This document shows positions 1-13,105 of a DNA stretch of 64,000 nucleotides, piece after piece; position 1 is the first letter of the stretch, and each line of letters opens with the position of its first letter. The position numbers and the translations under genes are program-made. A model generated the notes under the pieces. That model was not told the origin of the DNA. It was given only the letters and a program-made list of their open reading frames with translations, and ran no database searches. This stretch comes from Chromobacterium alticapitis (GTDB lineage Bacteria; Pseudomonadota; Gammaproteobacteria; Burkholderiales; Chromobacteriaceae): the NCBI RefSeq assembly GCF_002924365.1, contig NZ_PQWB01000005.1:28351-92350 (forward strand). Direction: 5' to 3'.

Positions 1-831
1 CGCGGCCTGGACGCGCTCCTGTCCACCGTCGACGCGGTGGACGACAGACTTTCCACTCTCCCGATAGACAGCATCCGACCCGGCAAGTACCAGCCGCGCA
101 GCTTCATGGACGAGGCCGCGCTGGATGAGCTGGCCGCCTCCATCCGCGCCCAGGGCATCATTCAACCCCTGATCGTGCGCGAGCTGGGTCTGGGCGACTA
201 CGAGCTGATCGCCGGCGAGCGCCGCTGGCGCGCCTCGCGCAAGGCGGGCTTGGCCGAAGTGCCGGTGGTGATCAAGAGTGTGCCGGACGAGGCCGCGCTG
301 GCCATGGCGCTGATCGAGAACATCCAGCGCCAGGAGCTGGACCCGATAGAGGAGGCGCAGGGCATCAAGCGCCTGATCGACGAGTTCGGCCTCACGCATG
401 AATCCGCCGCCGACGCGGTGGGCCGCTCGCGCAGCGCCGTGTCCAATCTGTTGCGCCTTCTGGCTTTGCCGCAGCCGCTGCAGCAAATGATGCACGAGGG
501 GCAGCTGGAAATGGGCCATGCCCGCGCTCTGCTGACGCTGCCGGCCGTGGCGCAGCTGGAACTGGCTGGCGAAGTGGCGCGCAAGGGCTTGTCAGTGCGC
601 GAAGTGGAGCGCCGCGCGCAGCATGTTGCGCAAAAGGAGACAGTTTCGCCGCAGCAAAAACGCGTCGATCCCGATGTGGCGCGGCTGGAAGAACAGGTTT
701 CAGGGGCGGTGGGCGCGCGCGTCAGCATACGCCATGCCAGCGGCGGCAATGGCAGGCTGATCATAGAATATGCCAGCTTGGACGAACTCGATTCCATATT
801 GGCCAAGCTGCAAAAAAATCCCCAAAAATGA
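1..831 (+). CDS. parB: ParB chromosome-partitioning protein, 5' end cut by window edge
   Basis: ParB is the centromere (parS) binding CTPase of the ParABS segregation system. The reading frame is open from base 1, and its first codons give RGLDALLST, the usual ParB N-terminal motif, so the true start lies just outside the window. Counting from codon 37, the ParB box GERRWRA is at residues 60-66, ENIQR at 94-98, and the parS-reading helix-turn-helix at about 118-140 (THESAADAVGRSRSAVSNLL). The C-terminal dimerisation region is complete, ending with TGA at 829-831. Position just before the atp operon is the usual parA-parB-atp order of related bacteria. Confidence 0.96.
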   Translation, partial: RGLDALLSTVDAVDDRLSTLPIDSIRPGKYQPRSFMDEAALDELAASIRAQGIIQPLIVRELGLGDYELIAGERRWRASRKAGLAEVPVVIKSVPDEAALAMALIENIQRQELDPIEEAQGIKRLIDEFGLTHESAADAVGRSRSAVSNLLRLLALPQPLQQMMHEGQLEMGHARALLTLPAVAQLELAGEVARKGLSVREVERRAQHVAQKETVSPQQKRVDPDVARLEEQVSGAVGARVSIRHASGGNGRLIIEYASLDELDSILAKLQKNPQK

Positions 832-866
832 GCTTGTTGCGGTGCCAAACCCTACGTTGGGCAAAG

Positions 867-896
867 TTGACGCAACGCAAATGCGAAGCCTATAAT
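867..896 (+). promoter_or_regulatory. sigma70-type promoter of the atp operon
   Basis: TTGACG (867-872) and a perfect TATAAT (891-896) are separated by 18 bp, in the 91-bp gap between parB and atpI. Transcription would start near 903, about 20 nt before the atpI ATG. This is the strongest promoter-like match in the window. Confidence 0.8.
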
Positions 897-922
897 CCAG
901 CGGTTTTTTTACACTGACGAAC

Positions 923-2108
<1,186 letters not shown>

Positions 2109-2119
2109 TTTACCCGTAG

Positions 2120-2461
<342 letters not shown>

Positions 2462-2519
2462 TCCGTTTCCAACGGACGCGTAGACGGTTGTTGTAGTCAT
2501 ACTCTGGAGGAAAACAAGC

Positions 2520-2990
2520 GTGGAATTCAACGTAACACTACTGGGCCAGGCGATCACGTTCGCCATCCTGGTATGGTTCACCATGAAGTTTGTTTGGCCT
2601 CCGCTTACCAACATGATGGATGAGCGGGCCAAGCGCATTGCTGACGGCTTGGCCGCCGCGGAACGTGGCAAGCAGGATCTGGAAGCCGCTGAAAAGCGCG
2701 TTGCGGACGAAATCCGCAAGGCTAAGCAGCAGGCTACCGAGATCGTGGTTGCCGCCGAAAAGCGTGCTAACCAGATCGTGGACGAAGCCAAGGAAGCGGC
2801 GCGCACCGAAGGTGCCCGCATCGTGGCTGACGCCAAGTCTGAAATCGACCAGGAAGTGCTGCGCGCCAAGGAATCCCTGCGCGCGCATGTCGCCGACCTG
2901 GCCGTTTCCGGCGCCGAGAAGATCCTGCGCAAGGAGATCGACGCCGCTAAGCACGCCGACCTGCTTGCCTCCATCAAAGCGGAGTTTTAA
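2520..2990 (+). CDS. atpF: F1Fo ATP synthase subunit b (GTG start)
   Basis: Peripheral-stalk subunit of 156 aa. One N-terminal membrane anchor (about residues 5-25, [20 protein letters not shown]) is followed by a long charged, Ala/Lys/Glu-rich helix typical of the b dimer. Translation starts at GTG 2520, preceded by TGGAGG 9 nt upstream; no ATG fits as well. It lies 7 bp before atpH. Confidence 0.96.
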   Translation: MEFNVTLLGQAITFAILVWFTMKFVWPPLTNMMDERAKRIADGLAAAERGKQDLEAAEKRVADEIRKAKQQATEIVVAAEKRANQIVDEAKEAARTEGARIVADAKSEIDQEVLRAKESLRAHVADLAVSGAEKILRKEIDAAKHADLLASIKAEF

Positions 2991-2997
2991 CTAACTC

Positions 2998-3534
2998 ATG
3001 GCAGAACTCATTACCGTCGCAAGGCCCTACGCCGAAGCGGTATACAGCCTCGCCACGGAACAGGGCAAGCTCGACCAGTGGTCGGATGCGCTGTCGTGGC
3101 TGGCTGCCATGGTGAATAACCCGGATCTGGCCCAAGTCGTCACCAATCCGAAACATACCGCACAAGAGGTTGAGGCGCTGATGCTGGATGTGCTCGGCGG
3201 CCGCGGCAACGAAGACGTGAAACGCTTCATCGCCGCGCTGATCGAGAACGCCCGTTTGACGCTGCTGCCTGAAATTGCCGCGCAGTTTGAATTGCTGAAG
3301 GCGCAATCGGAAAACATCGTGGACGCCCTGGTGGAGTCCGCTTTTGCTTTGTCCGATGAACAGAAAGCCGAACTGACCAACACGCTTTCCAAGAAGTACG
3401 GCAAAGCCGTGCGCCTTGACGTGCGTGAGAACGCCGACCTGATCGGCGGCGTTCGCGTGTCGGTGGGCGACGATGTCATCGACGCTTCCGTGCGCGGCAA
3501 ACTGCAGGCAATGGCAGCAAGCCTCAAGAATTAG
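2998..3534 (+). CDS. atpH: F1Fo ATP synthase subunit delta
   Basis: Subunit delta (178 aa) links the peripheral stalk to the alpha3beta3 head. The N-terminus ([15 protein letters not shown]) and the C-terminal signature [21 protein letters not shown] are diagnostic of the OSCP/delta family. It lies between atpF and atpA with gaps of 7 and 8 bp, so translation is probably coupled. Confidence 0.97.
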   Translation: MAELITVARPYAEAVYSLATEQGKLDQWSDALSWLAAMVNNPDLAQVVTNPKHTAQEVEALMLDVLGGRGNEDVKRFIAALIENARLTLLPEIAAQFELLKAQSENIVDALVESAFALSDEQKAELTNTLSKKYGKAVRLDVRENADLIGGVRVSVGDDVIDASVRGKLQAMAASLKN

Positions 3535-3542
3535 GAGAGATC

Positions 3543-5087
3543 ATGCAGTTGAACCCCTCTGAAATCAGCGATCTGATCAAGGCCAAGATCCAGAATCTGG
3601 CTGAAGGCGCTGAAGTTCGCACCAAGGGCACGGTTATCTCCGTGACCGACGGTATCGTCCGCATCCACGGCCTGGCCGATGTGATGCAGGGCGAAATGCT
3701 CGAATTCCCGGGCAACACCTTTGGCCTCGCCATGAACCTGGAGCGCGACTCTGTCGGCGCCGTGGTACTGGGCGAGTACGAGCACATCTCCGAAGGCGAC
3801 GAAGTCAAGTGCACCGGCCGCATTCTGGAAGTGCCGGTTGGTCCGGAACTGATTGGCCGCGTGGTCAACGCTCTGGGTCAGCCTATCGACGGCAAGGGTC
3901 CGGTCAACGCCAAGAAATCGTCCCCGATCGAAAAGATCGCTCCGGGCGTGATCGCGCGTCAATCGGTATCGCAGCCGATGCAAACCGGCCTGAAGTCCAT
4001 CGACTCCATGGTTCCGGTTGGCCGCGGCCAGCGTGAGCTGATCATTGGCGACCGTCAGACCGGCAAGACCGCCGTGGCGCTGGACGCCATCATCAACCAG
4101 AAGGGCAATGGCGTCATCTGCATCTACGTAGCCGTAGGTCAGAAGGCTTCCTCCATCGCCAACGTGGTTCGCAAGCTGGAAGAGCACGGCGCGATGGGTC
4201 ACACCATCATCGTGGCCGCCACCGCTTCCGAAGCCGCCGCCCTGCAGTTCATCGCCCCGTACTCCGGCTGCGCGATGGGCGAATACTTCCGCGACATCGG
4301 CGAAGACGCGCTGATCGTATACGACGACCTGTCCAAGCAAGCCGTCGCCTACCGTCAGATTTCGCTGCTGCTGCGCCGTCCGCCGGGCCGCGAAGCCTAC
4401 CCGGGCGACGTGTTCTATCTCCACTCCCGTCTGCTGGAGCGCGCCGCGCGCATCAACGAAGACGAAGTGGAAAAGCTGACTGGCGGCGCCGTGAAGGGCA
4501 AAACCGGTTCGCTGACCGCTCTGCCTATCATCGAAACCCAGGCCGGCGACGTATCCGCGTTCGTTCCGACCAACGTGATTTCGATTACCGACGGCCAGAT
4601 CTTCCTGGAAACCGACCTGTTCAACGCGGGCATCCGTCCGGCCATCAACGCCGGTATCTCGGTATCTCGCGTGGGCGGCGCCGCTCAGACCAAGGTGATC
4701 AAGAAGCTCGGCGGCGGTATCCGTCTGGCGCTGGCCCAGTACCGCGAGTTGGCTGCGTTCGCGCAGTTCGCCTCCGATCTGGACGAAGCCACCCGCAAGC
4801 AGCTGTCCCACGGTGAAGTGGTGACCGAACTGATGAAGCAGAAGCAGTTCTCCACCCTGTCCACCGCGGAAATGGCGCTGACCCTGTGGGCGGTGAACAA
4901 GGGCAGCTACGAAGACGTTCCGGTGAAGAAGGCCCTGGCTTTCGAAGCCGAGTTCCTGGCCAACGTGCGTGCCAACCACGCCGAAGTGCTGCAGGCCGTG
5001 AACGCCTCCGGTGATCTGTCTGCCGACAACGAGAAGGTACTGGCCAAGGCGATGGAATCGTTCAAGGCTGGCTACAGCTTCAACTGA
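3543..5087 (+). CDS. atpA: F1 ATP synthase subunit alpha
   Basis: Non-catalytic nucleotide-binding subunit of the F1 hexamer (514 aa, normal length). The Walker A motif GDRQTGKT is at residues 169-176; the family signature around [20 protein letters not shown] and the region [16 protein letters not shown] follow. It is preceded by a GGAGAG ribosome site directly after atpH and followed by a 40-bp gap to atpG. Confidence 0.99.
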   Translation: MQLNPSEISDLIKAKIQNLAEGAEVRTKGTVISVTDGIVRIHGLADVMQGEMLEFPGNTFGLAMNLERDSVGAVVLGEYEHISEGDEVKCTGRILEVPVGPELIGRVVNALGQPIDGKGPVNAKKSSPIEKIAPGVIARQSVSQPMQTGLKSIDSMVPVGRGQRELIIGDRQTGKTAVALDAIINQKGNGVICIYVAVGQKASSIANVVRKLEEHGAMGHTIIVAATASEAAALQFIAPYSGCAMGEYFRDIGEDALIVYDDLSKQAVAYRQISLLLRRPPGREAYPGDVFYLHSRLLERAARINEDEVEKLTGGAVKGKTGSLTALPIIETQAGDVSAFVPTNVISITDGQIFLETDLFNAGIRPAINAGISVSRVGGAAQTKVIKKLGGGIRLALAQYRELAAFAQFASDLDEATRKQLSHGEVVTELMKQKQFSTLSTAEMALTLWAVNKGSYEDVPVKKALAFEAEFLANVRANHAEVLQAVNASGDLSADNEKVLAKAMESFKAGYSFN

Positions 5088-5127
5088 GCCTTAGACGATA
5101 AGTCGTTGCTAAAGAAAGGTTCAGGAT

Positions 5128-5994
5128 ATGGCAGTCGGTAAAGAGATTCTCACCAAGATCCGCAGCGTGCAAAACACGCAGAAGATCACCCGCGCTATGC
5201 AGATGGTGTCGACCTCGAAGATGCGCAAAACGCAAGAGCGTATGCGCGCTGCCCGTCCTTACGCCGAGAAGGTGCGCACAGTCATGGCGCACCTGGCTCA
5301 GGCGAACGCGGAACTTGGTCACCCCTTGCTTGCCCGTCGCGAGACGATCAAGCGCGCCGGCATCATCCTGGTTTCCTCCGACAAGGGCCTGTGCGGCGGC
5401 TTGAACGTGAACTCGTTCAAGCGCTTCTTCGCCAAGGTCAAGGAACTGCAGGATCAGGGCGTCGAAGTCGACGTCTGCTGCTTGGGCCAGAAAGGCCTGG
5501 GAGCTGCCCAGCGCGCCCGTCTGAACGTGGTGGCAAGCGCGGTTCATCTCGGCGATACGCCGAAGATGGAAAAACTGATTGGCCCGCTTACGGTTCTGTT
5601 CAATCAGTACGCCGAAGGCGAACTGGATGCGGTTTACATCGTGTACTCCAGCTTCGTGAATACCATGAAGCAGGAGCCGGCACTTGAACAGCTGCTTCCG
5701 CTGACGCCGCACCACATGGTGGTGGAGCATTCGCACTCGTGGGATTACCTGTACGAGCCGGATGCGCCGACGCTGATGGAATTCCTGGTGCGCCGTTATC
5801 TGGAATCGGTGGTGTACCAGGCTCTGGCCGAGAACATGGCTTCCGAGCAGGCCGCGCGGATGGTGGCGATGAAAGCCGCCACCGACAACGCGGGCAACAC
5901 CATCAAGCAGCTGCGCCTGGTGTACAACAAGGCGCGTCAAGCGGCGATTACGACCGAGTTGTCGGAAATCGTGGCAGGCGCCGCCGCGGTGTAG
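5128..5994 (+). CDS. atpG: F1 ATP synthase subunit gamma
   Basis: Central rotor shaft of F1 (288 aa). The N-terminal helix signature [30 protein letters not shown] begins the protein (residues 2-31, key part [14 protein letters not shown]), and the C-terminal helix [25 protein letters not shown] is the conserved coiled-coil partner. Order alpha-gamma-beta is the normal F1 arrangement. Confidence 0.98.
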   Translation: MAVGKEILTKIRSVQNTQKITRAMQMVSTSKMRKTQERMRAARPYAEKVRTVMAHLAQANAELGHPLLARRETIKRAGIILVSSDKGLCGGLNVNSFKRFFAKVKELQDQGVEVDVCCLGQKGLGAAQRARLNVVASAVHLGDTPKMEKLIGPLTVLFNQYAEGELDAVYIVYSSFVNTMKQEPALEQLLPLTPHHMVVEHSHSWDYLYEPDAPTLMEFLVRRYLESVVYQALAENMASEQAARMVAMKAATDNAGNTIKQLRLVYNKARQAAITTELSEIVAGAAAV

Positions 5995-6025
5995 CCCACT
6001 TGCGGAACACAAAGTTTATTTTTAG

Positions 6026-7432
<1,407 letters not shown>

Positions 7433-7443
7433 GGAGAGGGCGG

Positions 7444-7866
7444 ATGTCCAAGATGCGTGTCGAAGTGGTTAGCACCGAACAGCTCATCTTCTCCGGCGAG
7501 GCGGAATTCGTCGTCGCGCCGGCTACCGAAGGCGAGATCGGCGTCTACCCGCAACACGTGCCGCTCCTGACCCGTATCAAGCCCGGCGTGCTTCGTTTGA
7601 AGGTGCCGGGCAGCAAGGAAGAAGTACTGGTGGCAGTGTCCGGCGGCATGATGGAAGTGCAGCCGAGCCTGATCACGGTACTCGCCGATACGGCGATCCG
7701 CGGCGAGGATCTCGATGAGGCCCGCGCCAATGAGGCGAAACGCGCTGCCGAGGATGTCCTCAAGCGCGCGACCGACGACCTGAGCACGGCCAAGGCCCAC
7801 GCCGCACTGGCGGTGGCCATTGCCGAGCTCAAGACGCTGGACTACCTCAAGAAGCGCGCTCACTGA
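7444..7866 (+). CDS. atpC: F1 ATP synthase subunit epsilon
   Basis: Subunit epsilon (140 aa) of the central stalk, which couples rotation and inhibits hydrolysis. The N-terminal beta-sandwich is recognisable (VVSTEQLIFSGEAEFVVAPATEGEIGV, then YPQHVPLLTRIKPG), followed by an Ala-rich helical hairpin. It is the last gene of the operon, with a terminator 30 bp downstream. Confidence 0.98.
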   Translation: MSKMRVEVVSTEQLIFSGEAEFVVAPATEGEIGVYPQHVPLLTRIKPGVLRLKVPGSKEEVLVAVSGGMMEVQPSLITVLADTAIRGEDLDEARANEAKRAAEDVLKRATDDLSTAKAHAALAVAIAELKTLDYLKKRAH

Positions 7867-7896
7867 TTACGCGAGATGCAATCGTGTATAGTGCAA

Positions 7897-7923
7897 GGCT
7901 GCCACGCAAGTGGCGGCCTTTTT
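7897..7923 (+). terminator. rho-independent terminator of the atp operon
   Basis: GGCTGCCAC (7897-7905) pairs with GTGGCGGCC (7910-7918) with one G-U pair and a GCAA tetraloop, followed by TTTTT. It ends 29 bp before the glmU ATG. Confidence 0.85.
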
Positions 7924-7951
7924 CCATTTTTGGCTCGATCAAAGAAACATT

Positions 7952-9316
7952 ATGGATAGTCTGAATATCGTTATCCTTGCCGCGGGCAAGGGTAAGCGCA
8001 TGTATTCCAGCATGCCCAAAGTATTGCATCCCGTTGGCGGCGAGCCGATGCTGGCGCGCGTGATTCGCACCGCGCGCGGTCTGAGTCCGTCCCGGCTGGT
8101 GGTGGTATACGGCCATGGCGGCGACCAAGTGCGCGAGCGCATCGCCGACAGCGACATTATCTGGGCCGAACAGGCTGAACAATTGGGGACTGGCCACGCG
8201 CTGAAGATGGCGCTGCCGTACCTGTCGGCGGACGGCAAGACGCTAGTGCTGTACGGCGACGTGCCCTTAACCAAGATGTCTACTTTGCAGCGCTTGGTTG
8301 AAGCGGCGGGAGAAGGCATGGCGGTGCTGACCGATGTGCTGGACGACGCCAGCGGCTACGGCCGCATGGTGCGCGGGGCTGACGGCAAGCTGCAAGCCAT
8401 TGTCGAGCACAAGGACTGCACGCCGGAGCAACTGGCTATTCGCGAGATCAACACTGGCATGATGGCGCTGCCGAATGCGCGCCTGGCCGGCTGGCTTGCC
8501 GCCTTGAACAATGGCAATGCCCAGAGCGAATATTATCTGACCGACGTGCTGGAACTGGCGGTGAAGGACGGCGTGACGGTGGAAAGCACCAGCGTGGACG
8601 CCAGCTGGGAGGCTGCCGGCGTCAACAACAAGCTGCAGCTGGCTGAGCTGGAACGTATCCTGCAGGCCAACCAGGCACGCACGCTGCTGGAAGCCGGCGT
8701 CACGCTGGCCGACCCGGCGCGCATCGACATCCGCGGCGAAATCCAGCATGGCATGGATGTCAGCATTGACGTGGGCTGCGTATTCGAAGGCCTGGTGGAG
8801 CTGGGCGACAATGTGGAAGTCGGCGCCCATTGCGTGCTGAAGAATGTGAAGATCGGGGCGGGAAGCAAGATCGCGCCTTTCTCGCATCTGGAAGACGCGG
8901 TGGTGGGCGGAGCCTGCAAGATCGGCCCCTATGCGCGGCTGCGTCCAGGAGCGGAACTCGCCGGCCATGTGCACATCGGCAACTTCGTCGAGGTGAAGAA
9001 GAGCAAGATAGGCGACGGCTCCAAGGTCAATCATCTGACTTATGTCGGCGATGCCGAGATCGGCCGCAAGGTCAACATCGGCGCGGGCTCCGTCACCTGC
9101 AACTATGACGGCGTGAACAAGTTCAAGACCGTGATCGGCGATAATGTATTCGTCGGCTCCGGCACGCTGATGGTGGCGCCGGTGACGCTTGAGCGCGACT
9201 CCACCATAGGCGCAGGCTCGGTGGTCAGCAAAAACGCGCCGGCAGGCGAGCTGACCGTGGCGCGCGCGCGCCAGGTGACCGTGCCAGGTTGGAAGCGGCC
9301 GGAAAAGAAGAGCTGA
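7952..9316 (+). CDS. glmU: bifunctional GlcN-1-P acetyltransferase / GlcNAc-1-P uridyltransferase
   Basis: Makes UDP-GlcNAc for peptidoglycan and LPS in two steps. The N-terminal nucleotidyltransferase domain begins with [17 protein letters not shown] (uridyltransferase GxGxR loop) and the C-terminal half is a left-handed beta-helix with hexapeptide repeats ending near [22 protein letters not shown]. The start is taken at ATG 7952, giving 454 aa, since the 14 upstream in-frame codons overlap the atp terminator. It works with GlmS, encoded 1.9 kb downstream. Confidence 0.98.
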   Translation: MDSLNIVILAAGKGKRMYSSMPKVLHPVGGEPMLARVIRTARGLSPSRLVVVYGHGGDQVRERIADSDIIWAEQAEQLGTGHALKMALPYLSADGKTLVLYGDVPLTKMSTLQRLVEAAGEGMAVLTDVLDDASGYGRMVRGADGKLQAIVEHKDCTPEQLAIREINTGMMALPNARLAGWLAALNNGNAQSEYYLTDVLELAVKDGVTVESTSVDASWEAAGVNNKLQLAELERILQANQARTLLEAGVTLADPARIDIRGEIQHGMDVSIDVGCVFEGLVELGDNVEVGAHCVLKNVKIGAGSKIAPFSHLEDAVVGGACKIGPYARLRPGAELAGHVHIGNFVEVKKSKIGDGSKVNHLTYVGDAEIGRKVNIGAGSVTCNYDGVNKFKTVIGDNVFVGSGTLMVAPVTLERDSTIGAGSVVSKNAPAGELTVARARQVTVPGWKRPEKKS

Positions 9317-9421
9317 TTAGCTGATTGCCCTTTCTGCGCCCGGTGTGCTGCTACAGCGCGCCGGGCGTTTTGCATTTGTTTGCCTTGCATCGCGCCTCCT
9401 CTCCATCTGCCAAGCCGTCCA

Positions 9422-10320
9422 GTAGCGCAGGTTGGTCGGCGGGCCGCAACCGCGAGCGATGCCAGGGTGGTGAAACGGGCAGCGGGTATGAGCCATGGCC
9501 AAGCCGCGCGATGAGTTTGAAACCAGGCACGCATCCATCCTAGGCCGATTTGCGCCATGTTTTTGCCGCAGGGAAGCCCCTCTCCCCTCTCGGGAGCGTT
9601 CCGTAGCGCGGGTTGGCTGGAGGCCATGCCCGCGAACGATGCCAGGGTGGTGAAACCGGCCGCGGGTATGAGCCATGGCCAAGCCGCGCGACGAGTTTGA
9701 AACCAGGCACGCATCCATCCTGGGCCGATTTGCGCCATGTTTTTGCCGCAGGGAAGCCCCTCTCCCCTTGTGGGAGCGTTCCGTAGCGCGGGTTGGCTGG
9801 AGGCCATACCCGCGAACGATGCCAGGGTGGTGAAACGGGCAGCGGGCATGAGCCATGGCCAAGCCGCGCGACGGGTTTGAAACCAGGCACGCATCCATCC
9901 TAGGCCGATTTGCGCCATGTTTTGCCGCAGGGAAGCCCTCTCCCCTTGCGGGAGCGTTCCGTAGCGCGGGTTGGCTGGAGGCCATGCCCGCGAACGATGC
10001 CAGGGTGGTGAAACGGGCAGCGGGCATGAGCCATGGCCAAGCCGCGCGACGAGTTTGAAACCAGGCACGCATCCATCCTAGGCCGATTTGCGCCATGTTT
10101 TTGCCGCAGGGAAGCCCCTCTCGCCTTGCGGGAGCGTTCTGTAGTGAGGGTCGGCCGGAGGGCCGTAACCGCGAGCGATGCCAGGGTGGTAAAACGGGCA
10201 ACGGGTATGACCCATAGCCAAGCCGCGCGACGAGTTTGAAACCAGGCACGCATCCATCCTGGGCCGATTTGCGCCATGTTTTTGCCGCAGGGAAGCCCCT
10301 CTCCCCTCGCGAGAGAGGGG
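9422..10320. repeat. five tandem copies of a ~180-bp repeat
   Basis: This fills nearly the whole glmU-deoR gap. Units begin at GTAGCGCGGGTTGG or a variant, at 9422, 9603, 9783, 9961 and 10141, so unit lengths are 181, 180, 178, 180 and 180. Each contains GCCAGGGTGGTGAAACGGGC, GAGCCATGGCCAAGCCGCGC, GAAACCAGGCACGCATCCAT and a block ending GCAGGGAAGCCCCTCTCCCC. Central copies are nearly identical; the first and last differ most. Long open frames here are artefacts of GC-rich repeats. Related sequence recurs at 63744-64000. Confidence 0.93.
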
Positions 10321-10335
10321 GTGGGGAGAGGGGGG
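10296..10335. repeat. REP-like palindrome closing the repeat array
   Basis: The sequence GCCCCTCTCCCCTCGC is followed by GAGAGAGGGGGTGGGGAGAG, an imperfect inverted repeat with a G-rich 3' arm. The same family occurs at 21803-21844 and 63816-63856. Confidence 0.7.
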
Positions 10336-10374
10336 CTTGCCAAGCAAAATCCCTCGCTGATATCATCACAAAAC

Positions 10375-10387
10375 TTTCGAAACGAAA
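10375..10387. promoter_or_regulatory. candidate operator of the DeoR-family regulator
   Basis: Perfect inverted repeat TTTCG-AAA-CGAAA ending 6 bp before the ATG at 10394. The half-site extended as ACGAAAC recurs at 10402-10408, 20 bp (two helical turns) downstream. A sister 13-mer lies inside the gene at 10617-10629. T/A-flanked TTTCG/CGAAA half-sites resemble operators of DeoR-family regulators such as GlpR; the assignment is inferred. Confidence 0.5.
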
Positions 10388-10393
10388 CTTGTG

Positions 10394-11188
10394 ATGACTA
10401 AACGAAACACTCAGCAGCGCCGCCATGCGATAGCGGCGCTGGTGCAGGAAAAAGGCGAAGTCAGCGTGGAAGAGCTGACTCAACGTTTCTCCACCTCTGA
10501 AGTCACTATCCGTAAAGATCTGGCCTTGCTGGAAACCGGCGGCCTGTTGCTGCGCCGTTATGGCGGCGCGGTATCGCTGCCCAGCGAAATGGTGGCGGAG
10601 CCGGATGCGGAAAAAGTTTCGAAGCGAAAGCAGGCTATCTCCCGCGCCGCGGCGGAGCGCATTCGCGACCACAACCGCGTGATCATCGACAGCGGCACTA
10701 CCACCAGCGCGATGATTCCGCTGCTGGGCAACAAGCGCGGCTTGGTGGTGATGACCAACTCGCTGAACGTGGCGGGCCAGCTGCGCGAATTGGAAAATGA
10801 ACCCGTGCTGCTGATGACCGGCGGCACCTGGGACCCGCATTCGGAATCATTCCAAGGCCAGATCGCCGAGCAGGCGCTGCGCTCCTATGATTTTGACCAA
10901 TTATTCATCGGCGCCGACGGCATAGACCTGGCGCGCGGCACCACCACCTTCAACGAACTGGTGGGCCTGTCCCGCGTGATGGCGGAAGTGGCGCGCGAAG
11001 TGATCGTGATGGTGGAGTCGGAAAAGATCGGCCGCCGCATTCCCAATCTGGAGTTGCCGTGGGACAAGATCCACACCCTGGTCACTGACGACGCGCTGGG
11101 CCAGGAAGCCAGAGACAAGATTCAAGCGAAGGGCGTGACGCTGATTTGCGCCCCCGCAATTCAAGACAGTAGTGCAAGGAGAAAGTAA
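10394..11188 (+). CDS. DeoR-family transcriptional regulator, likely controls glmS
   Basis: A 264-aa DeoR-family protein. An N-terminal winged HTH (about residues 20-60: [22 protein letters not shown], then RRYGGAV) precedes a sugar-phosphate-isomerase-like sensor domain with [19 protein letters not shown] and IGADGID. The gene ends in an overlap with glmS (TAATG, 1 bp), so the two are translationally coupled. By analogy with the GlmR regulators encoded next to glmS in pseudomonads, the ligand is probably an amino-sugar phosphate. GTG 10391 is an alternative start adding one residue. Confidence 0.88.
   Translation: MTKRNTQQRRHAIAALVQEKGEVSVEELTQRFSTSEVTIRKDLALLETGGLLLRRYGGAVSLPSEMVAEPDAEKVSKRKQAISRAAAERIRDHNRVIIDSGTTTSAMIPLLGNKRGLVVMTNSLNVAGQLRELENEPVLLMTGGTWDPHSESFQGQIAEQALRSYDFDQLFIGADGIDLARGTTTFNELVGLSRVMAEVAREVIVMVESEKIGRRIPNLELPWDKIHTLVTDDALGQEARDKIQAKGVTLICAPAIQDSSARRK
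10617..10629. promoter_or_regulatory. second copy of the 13-bp inverted repeat, inside the regulator gene
   Basis: TTTCG-AAG-CGAAA lies within the DeoR coding sequence, 242 bp downstream of the matching element at the gene start. It may be an auxiliary operator for looping repression. It is coding sequence as well, so chance is possible. Confidence 0.35.
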
Positions 11189-13017
11189 TGTGCGGCATTG
11201 TTGGCGCCATCGCCAAGCGTAATATCGTTCCCATCCTGGTGGATGGCCTGAAGCGTCTGGAATACCGCGGCTATGACTCGGCCGGCGTGGCCGTGCTGGC
11301 CGGCGACGAAATCCGCCGCGTGCGCCGCGTCGGCCGCGTGGCTGAAATGGAAAGCGCCGCCGCCGAGGAAAGCCTGCAGGGCCAGCTCGGCATCGGCCAT
11401 ACCCGCTGGGCCACCCACGGCGGCGTGACCGAATACAACGCCCACCCGCACATTTCCTTCGGCAAGATCGCCGTGGTGCACAACGGCATCATCGAGAACC
11501 ACGAAGAGCAGCGCCAGCGTCTGAAAGACCTGGGCTACGCGTTCGAATCGCAAACCGACACTGAAGTGATCGCCCACCTGGTGCATCACTACTACCAGGC
11601 GGGCAGCAGCCTGTTCGACGCGGTGAAGCAAGCCACCCGCGAGCTGACCGGCGCCTACGCCATCGGCGTGATCGCGCTGGACCGCCCGGACGAACTGGTG
11701 TGCGCCCGCATGGGCTGCCCGCTGCTGGTGGGCCTGGGCGAAGGCGAAAACTTCATCGCCTCCGACGTCTCCGCCATCCTGTCCGCCACCCGCCGCGTGA
11801 TCTTCCTGGAAGAGGGCGATATCGGCCACCTCACCCGCGACGGTGTCAAGCTGATGGACAAGAACGACCAGCCCATCGAGCGCCCGGTGCATCTGTCCGA
11901 CGTGTCCTTGGCCTCGCTGGAGCTGGGCCCGTACAGCCATTTCATGCAGAAGGAAATCCACGAGCAGCCGAAGGCGCTGGCCGATACCATCGAAGCGGTA
12001 CAAGACACCGGCTTCAATCCGGAACTGTTCGGTGAGGCCGCGACCGGCATCCTGCCGCAGCTGGAAGGCGTGAAAATCCTGGCCTGCGGCACCAGCTACT
12101 ACGCCGGCATGACCGCCAAGTACTGGATAGAAAGCATCGCTGGCATCGCCTGCGATGTGGAGATCGCCAGCGAATACCGCTACCGCGACGCCTTCGCCAA
12201 TCCCAAGCACCTGATCGTCACCATCTCCCAGTCCGGCGAAACGCTGGACACCATGGAGGCGCTGAAGTACGCCAAGGAGTTGGGCCATCAGTACGCGCTG
12301 TCCATCTGCAATGTGCGCGAATCCGCCATCCCGCGCGCCAGCGACCTGGTGTTCTACACCCGCGCCGGCGCGGAAATCGGCGTAGCTTCCACCAAGGCTT
12401 TCACCACCCAGCTGGTGGGCCTGTTCGCGCTGGCCGTGACCCTGGGCAAGACCCGCGGCCGCGTGTCCACCGAGATGGAGGCGCAATACCTGGACGAGCT
12501 GCGCCATCTGCCGGGCAGCGTGCAGCACGCGCTGAACCTGGAGCCTCAGATCAAGGCCTGGTCCGAGCGCTTCGCCGCCAAGGACGACGCGCTGTTCCTC
12601 GGCCGCGGCCTGCATTACCCCATCGCCCTGGAAGGCGCGTTGAAGCTGAAGGAAATCTCCTACATCCACGCCGAAGCCTACCCGGCCGGCGAACTCAAGC
12701 ACGGCCCGCTGGCGCTGGTGGACGAGAATATGCCGGTGGTGGTGATCGCCCCCAACGACGCGCTGCTGGAAAAAGTGAAGTCGAACATGCAGGAAGTCCG
12801 CGCCCGCGGCGGCGAGCTGTTCGTGTTCGCCGACGCCGACAGCCACTTCAGCGAATCCGACGGCGTGCACGTGATCCGCACCCCGCGGCATGTAGGCGTG
12901 CTCAGCCCCATCGTCCACACTATCCCTGTGCAGATGCTGGCCTACCACGTCGCGCTGTCGCGCGGCACGGACGTGGACAAGCCGCGCAACCTCGCAAAAT
13001 CGGTCACTGTCGAGTAA
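11188..13017 (+). CDS. glmS: glutamine-fructose-6-phosphate aminotransferase (isomerizing)
   Basis: Converts fructose-6-P and glutamine to glucosamine-6-P, the first step to UDP-GlcNAc. The 609-aa protein starts [11 protein letters not shown] with the N-terminal nucleophile Cys after Met removal, has the class II amidotransferase domain ([16 protein letters not shown]) and two SIS domains ([17 protein letters not shown]), and ends LAKSVTVE. This conserved 3' end is the target sequence recognised by TnsD of Tn7-like elements, relevant to the sequence just downstream. Confidence 0.99.
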   Translation: MCGIVGAIAKRNIVPILVDGLKRLEYRGYDSAGVAVLAGDEIRRVRRVGRVAEMESAAAEESLQGQLGIGHTRWATHGGVTEYNAHPHISFGKIAVVHNGIIENHEEQRQRLKDLGYAFESQTDTEVIAHLVHHYYQAGSSLFDAVKQATRELTGAYAIGVIALDRPDELVCARMGCPLLVGLGEGENFIASDVSAILSATRRVIFLEEGDIGHLTRDGVKLMDKNDQPIERPVHLSDVSLASLELGPYSHFMQKEIHEQPKALADTIEAVQDTGFNPELFGEAATGILPQLEGVKILACGTSYYAGMTAKYWIESIAGIACDVEIASEYRYRDAFANPKHLIVTISQSGETLDTMEALKYAKELGHQYALSICNVRESAIPRASDLVFYTRAGAEIGVASTKAFTTQLVGLFALAVTLGKTRGRVSTEMEAQYLDELRHLPGSVQHALNLEPQIKAWSERFAAKDDALFLGRGLHYPIALEGALKLKEISYIHAEAYPAGELKHGPLALVDENMPVVVIAPNDALLEKVKSNMQEVRARGGELFVFADADSHFSESDGVHVIRTPRHVGVLSPIVHTIPVQMLAYHVALSRGTDVDKPRNLAKSVTVE

Positions 13018-13040
13018 TGGGCGTTGCGAGCGCTTGACTT

Positions 13041-13100
13041 TGTTTACAAGCAATAAATATCTCGCTTAAACAATAAAGTTGTATCTCATACAATAAATAT
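13041..13100 (+). mobile_element. candidate Tn7-family right end (TnsB-type binding sites) in attTn7
   Basis: TGT at 13041 lies 23 bp after the glmS stop codon, where Tn7 inserts. After ten bases (TGTTTACAAG) come three CAATAAA boxes at 13051, 13071 and 13091, exactly 20 bp apart. The classical Tn7 right end, as I recall it, also has ten terminal bases and then CAATAAA-type TnsB sites every ~20 bp. The preceding GACTT (13036-13040) would be the 5-bp target duplication. No tns genes and no clear partner end are in the window, so this may be a remnant. Confidence 0.65.
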
Positions 13101-13105
13101 GTAAA

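Noticed and set aside
7881..7892. TATAGT as a -10 box for glmU.
   Set aside because: No acceptable -35 at 16-18 bp, and the atp terminator would lie in the leader.
9325..10347. Overlapping open frames on both strands in the glmU-deoR gap, with repeated protein blocks.
   Set aside because: They are translations of the five tandem DNA repeats. The frames are open on several strands at once, lack ribosome sites and show no family resemblance.
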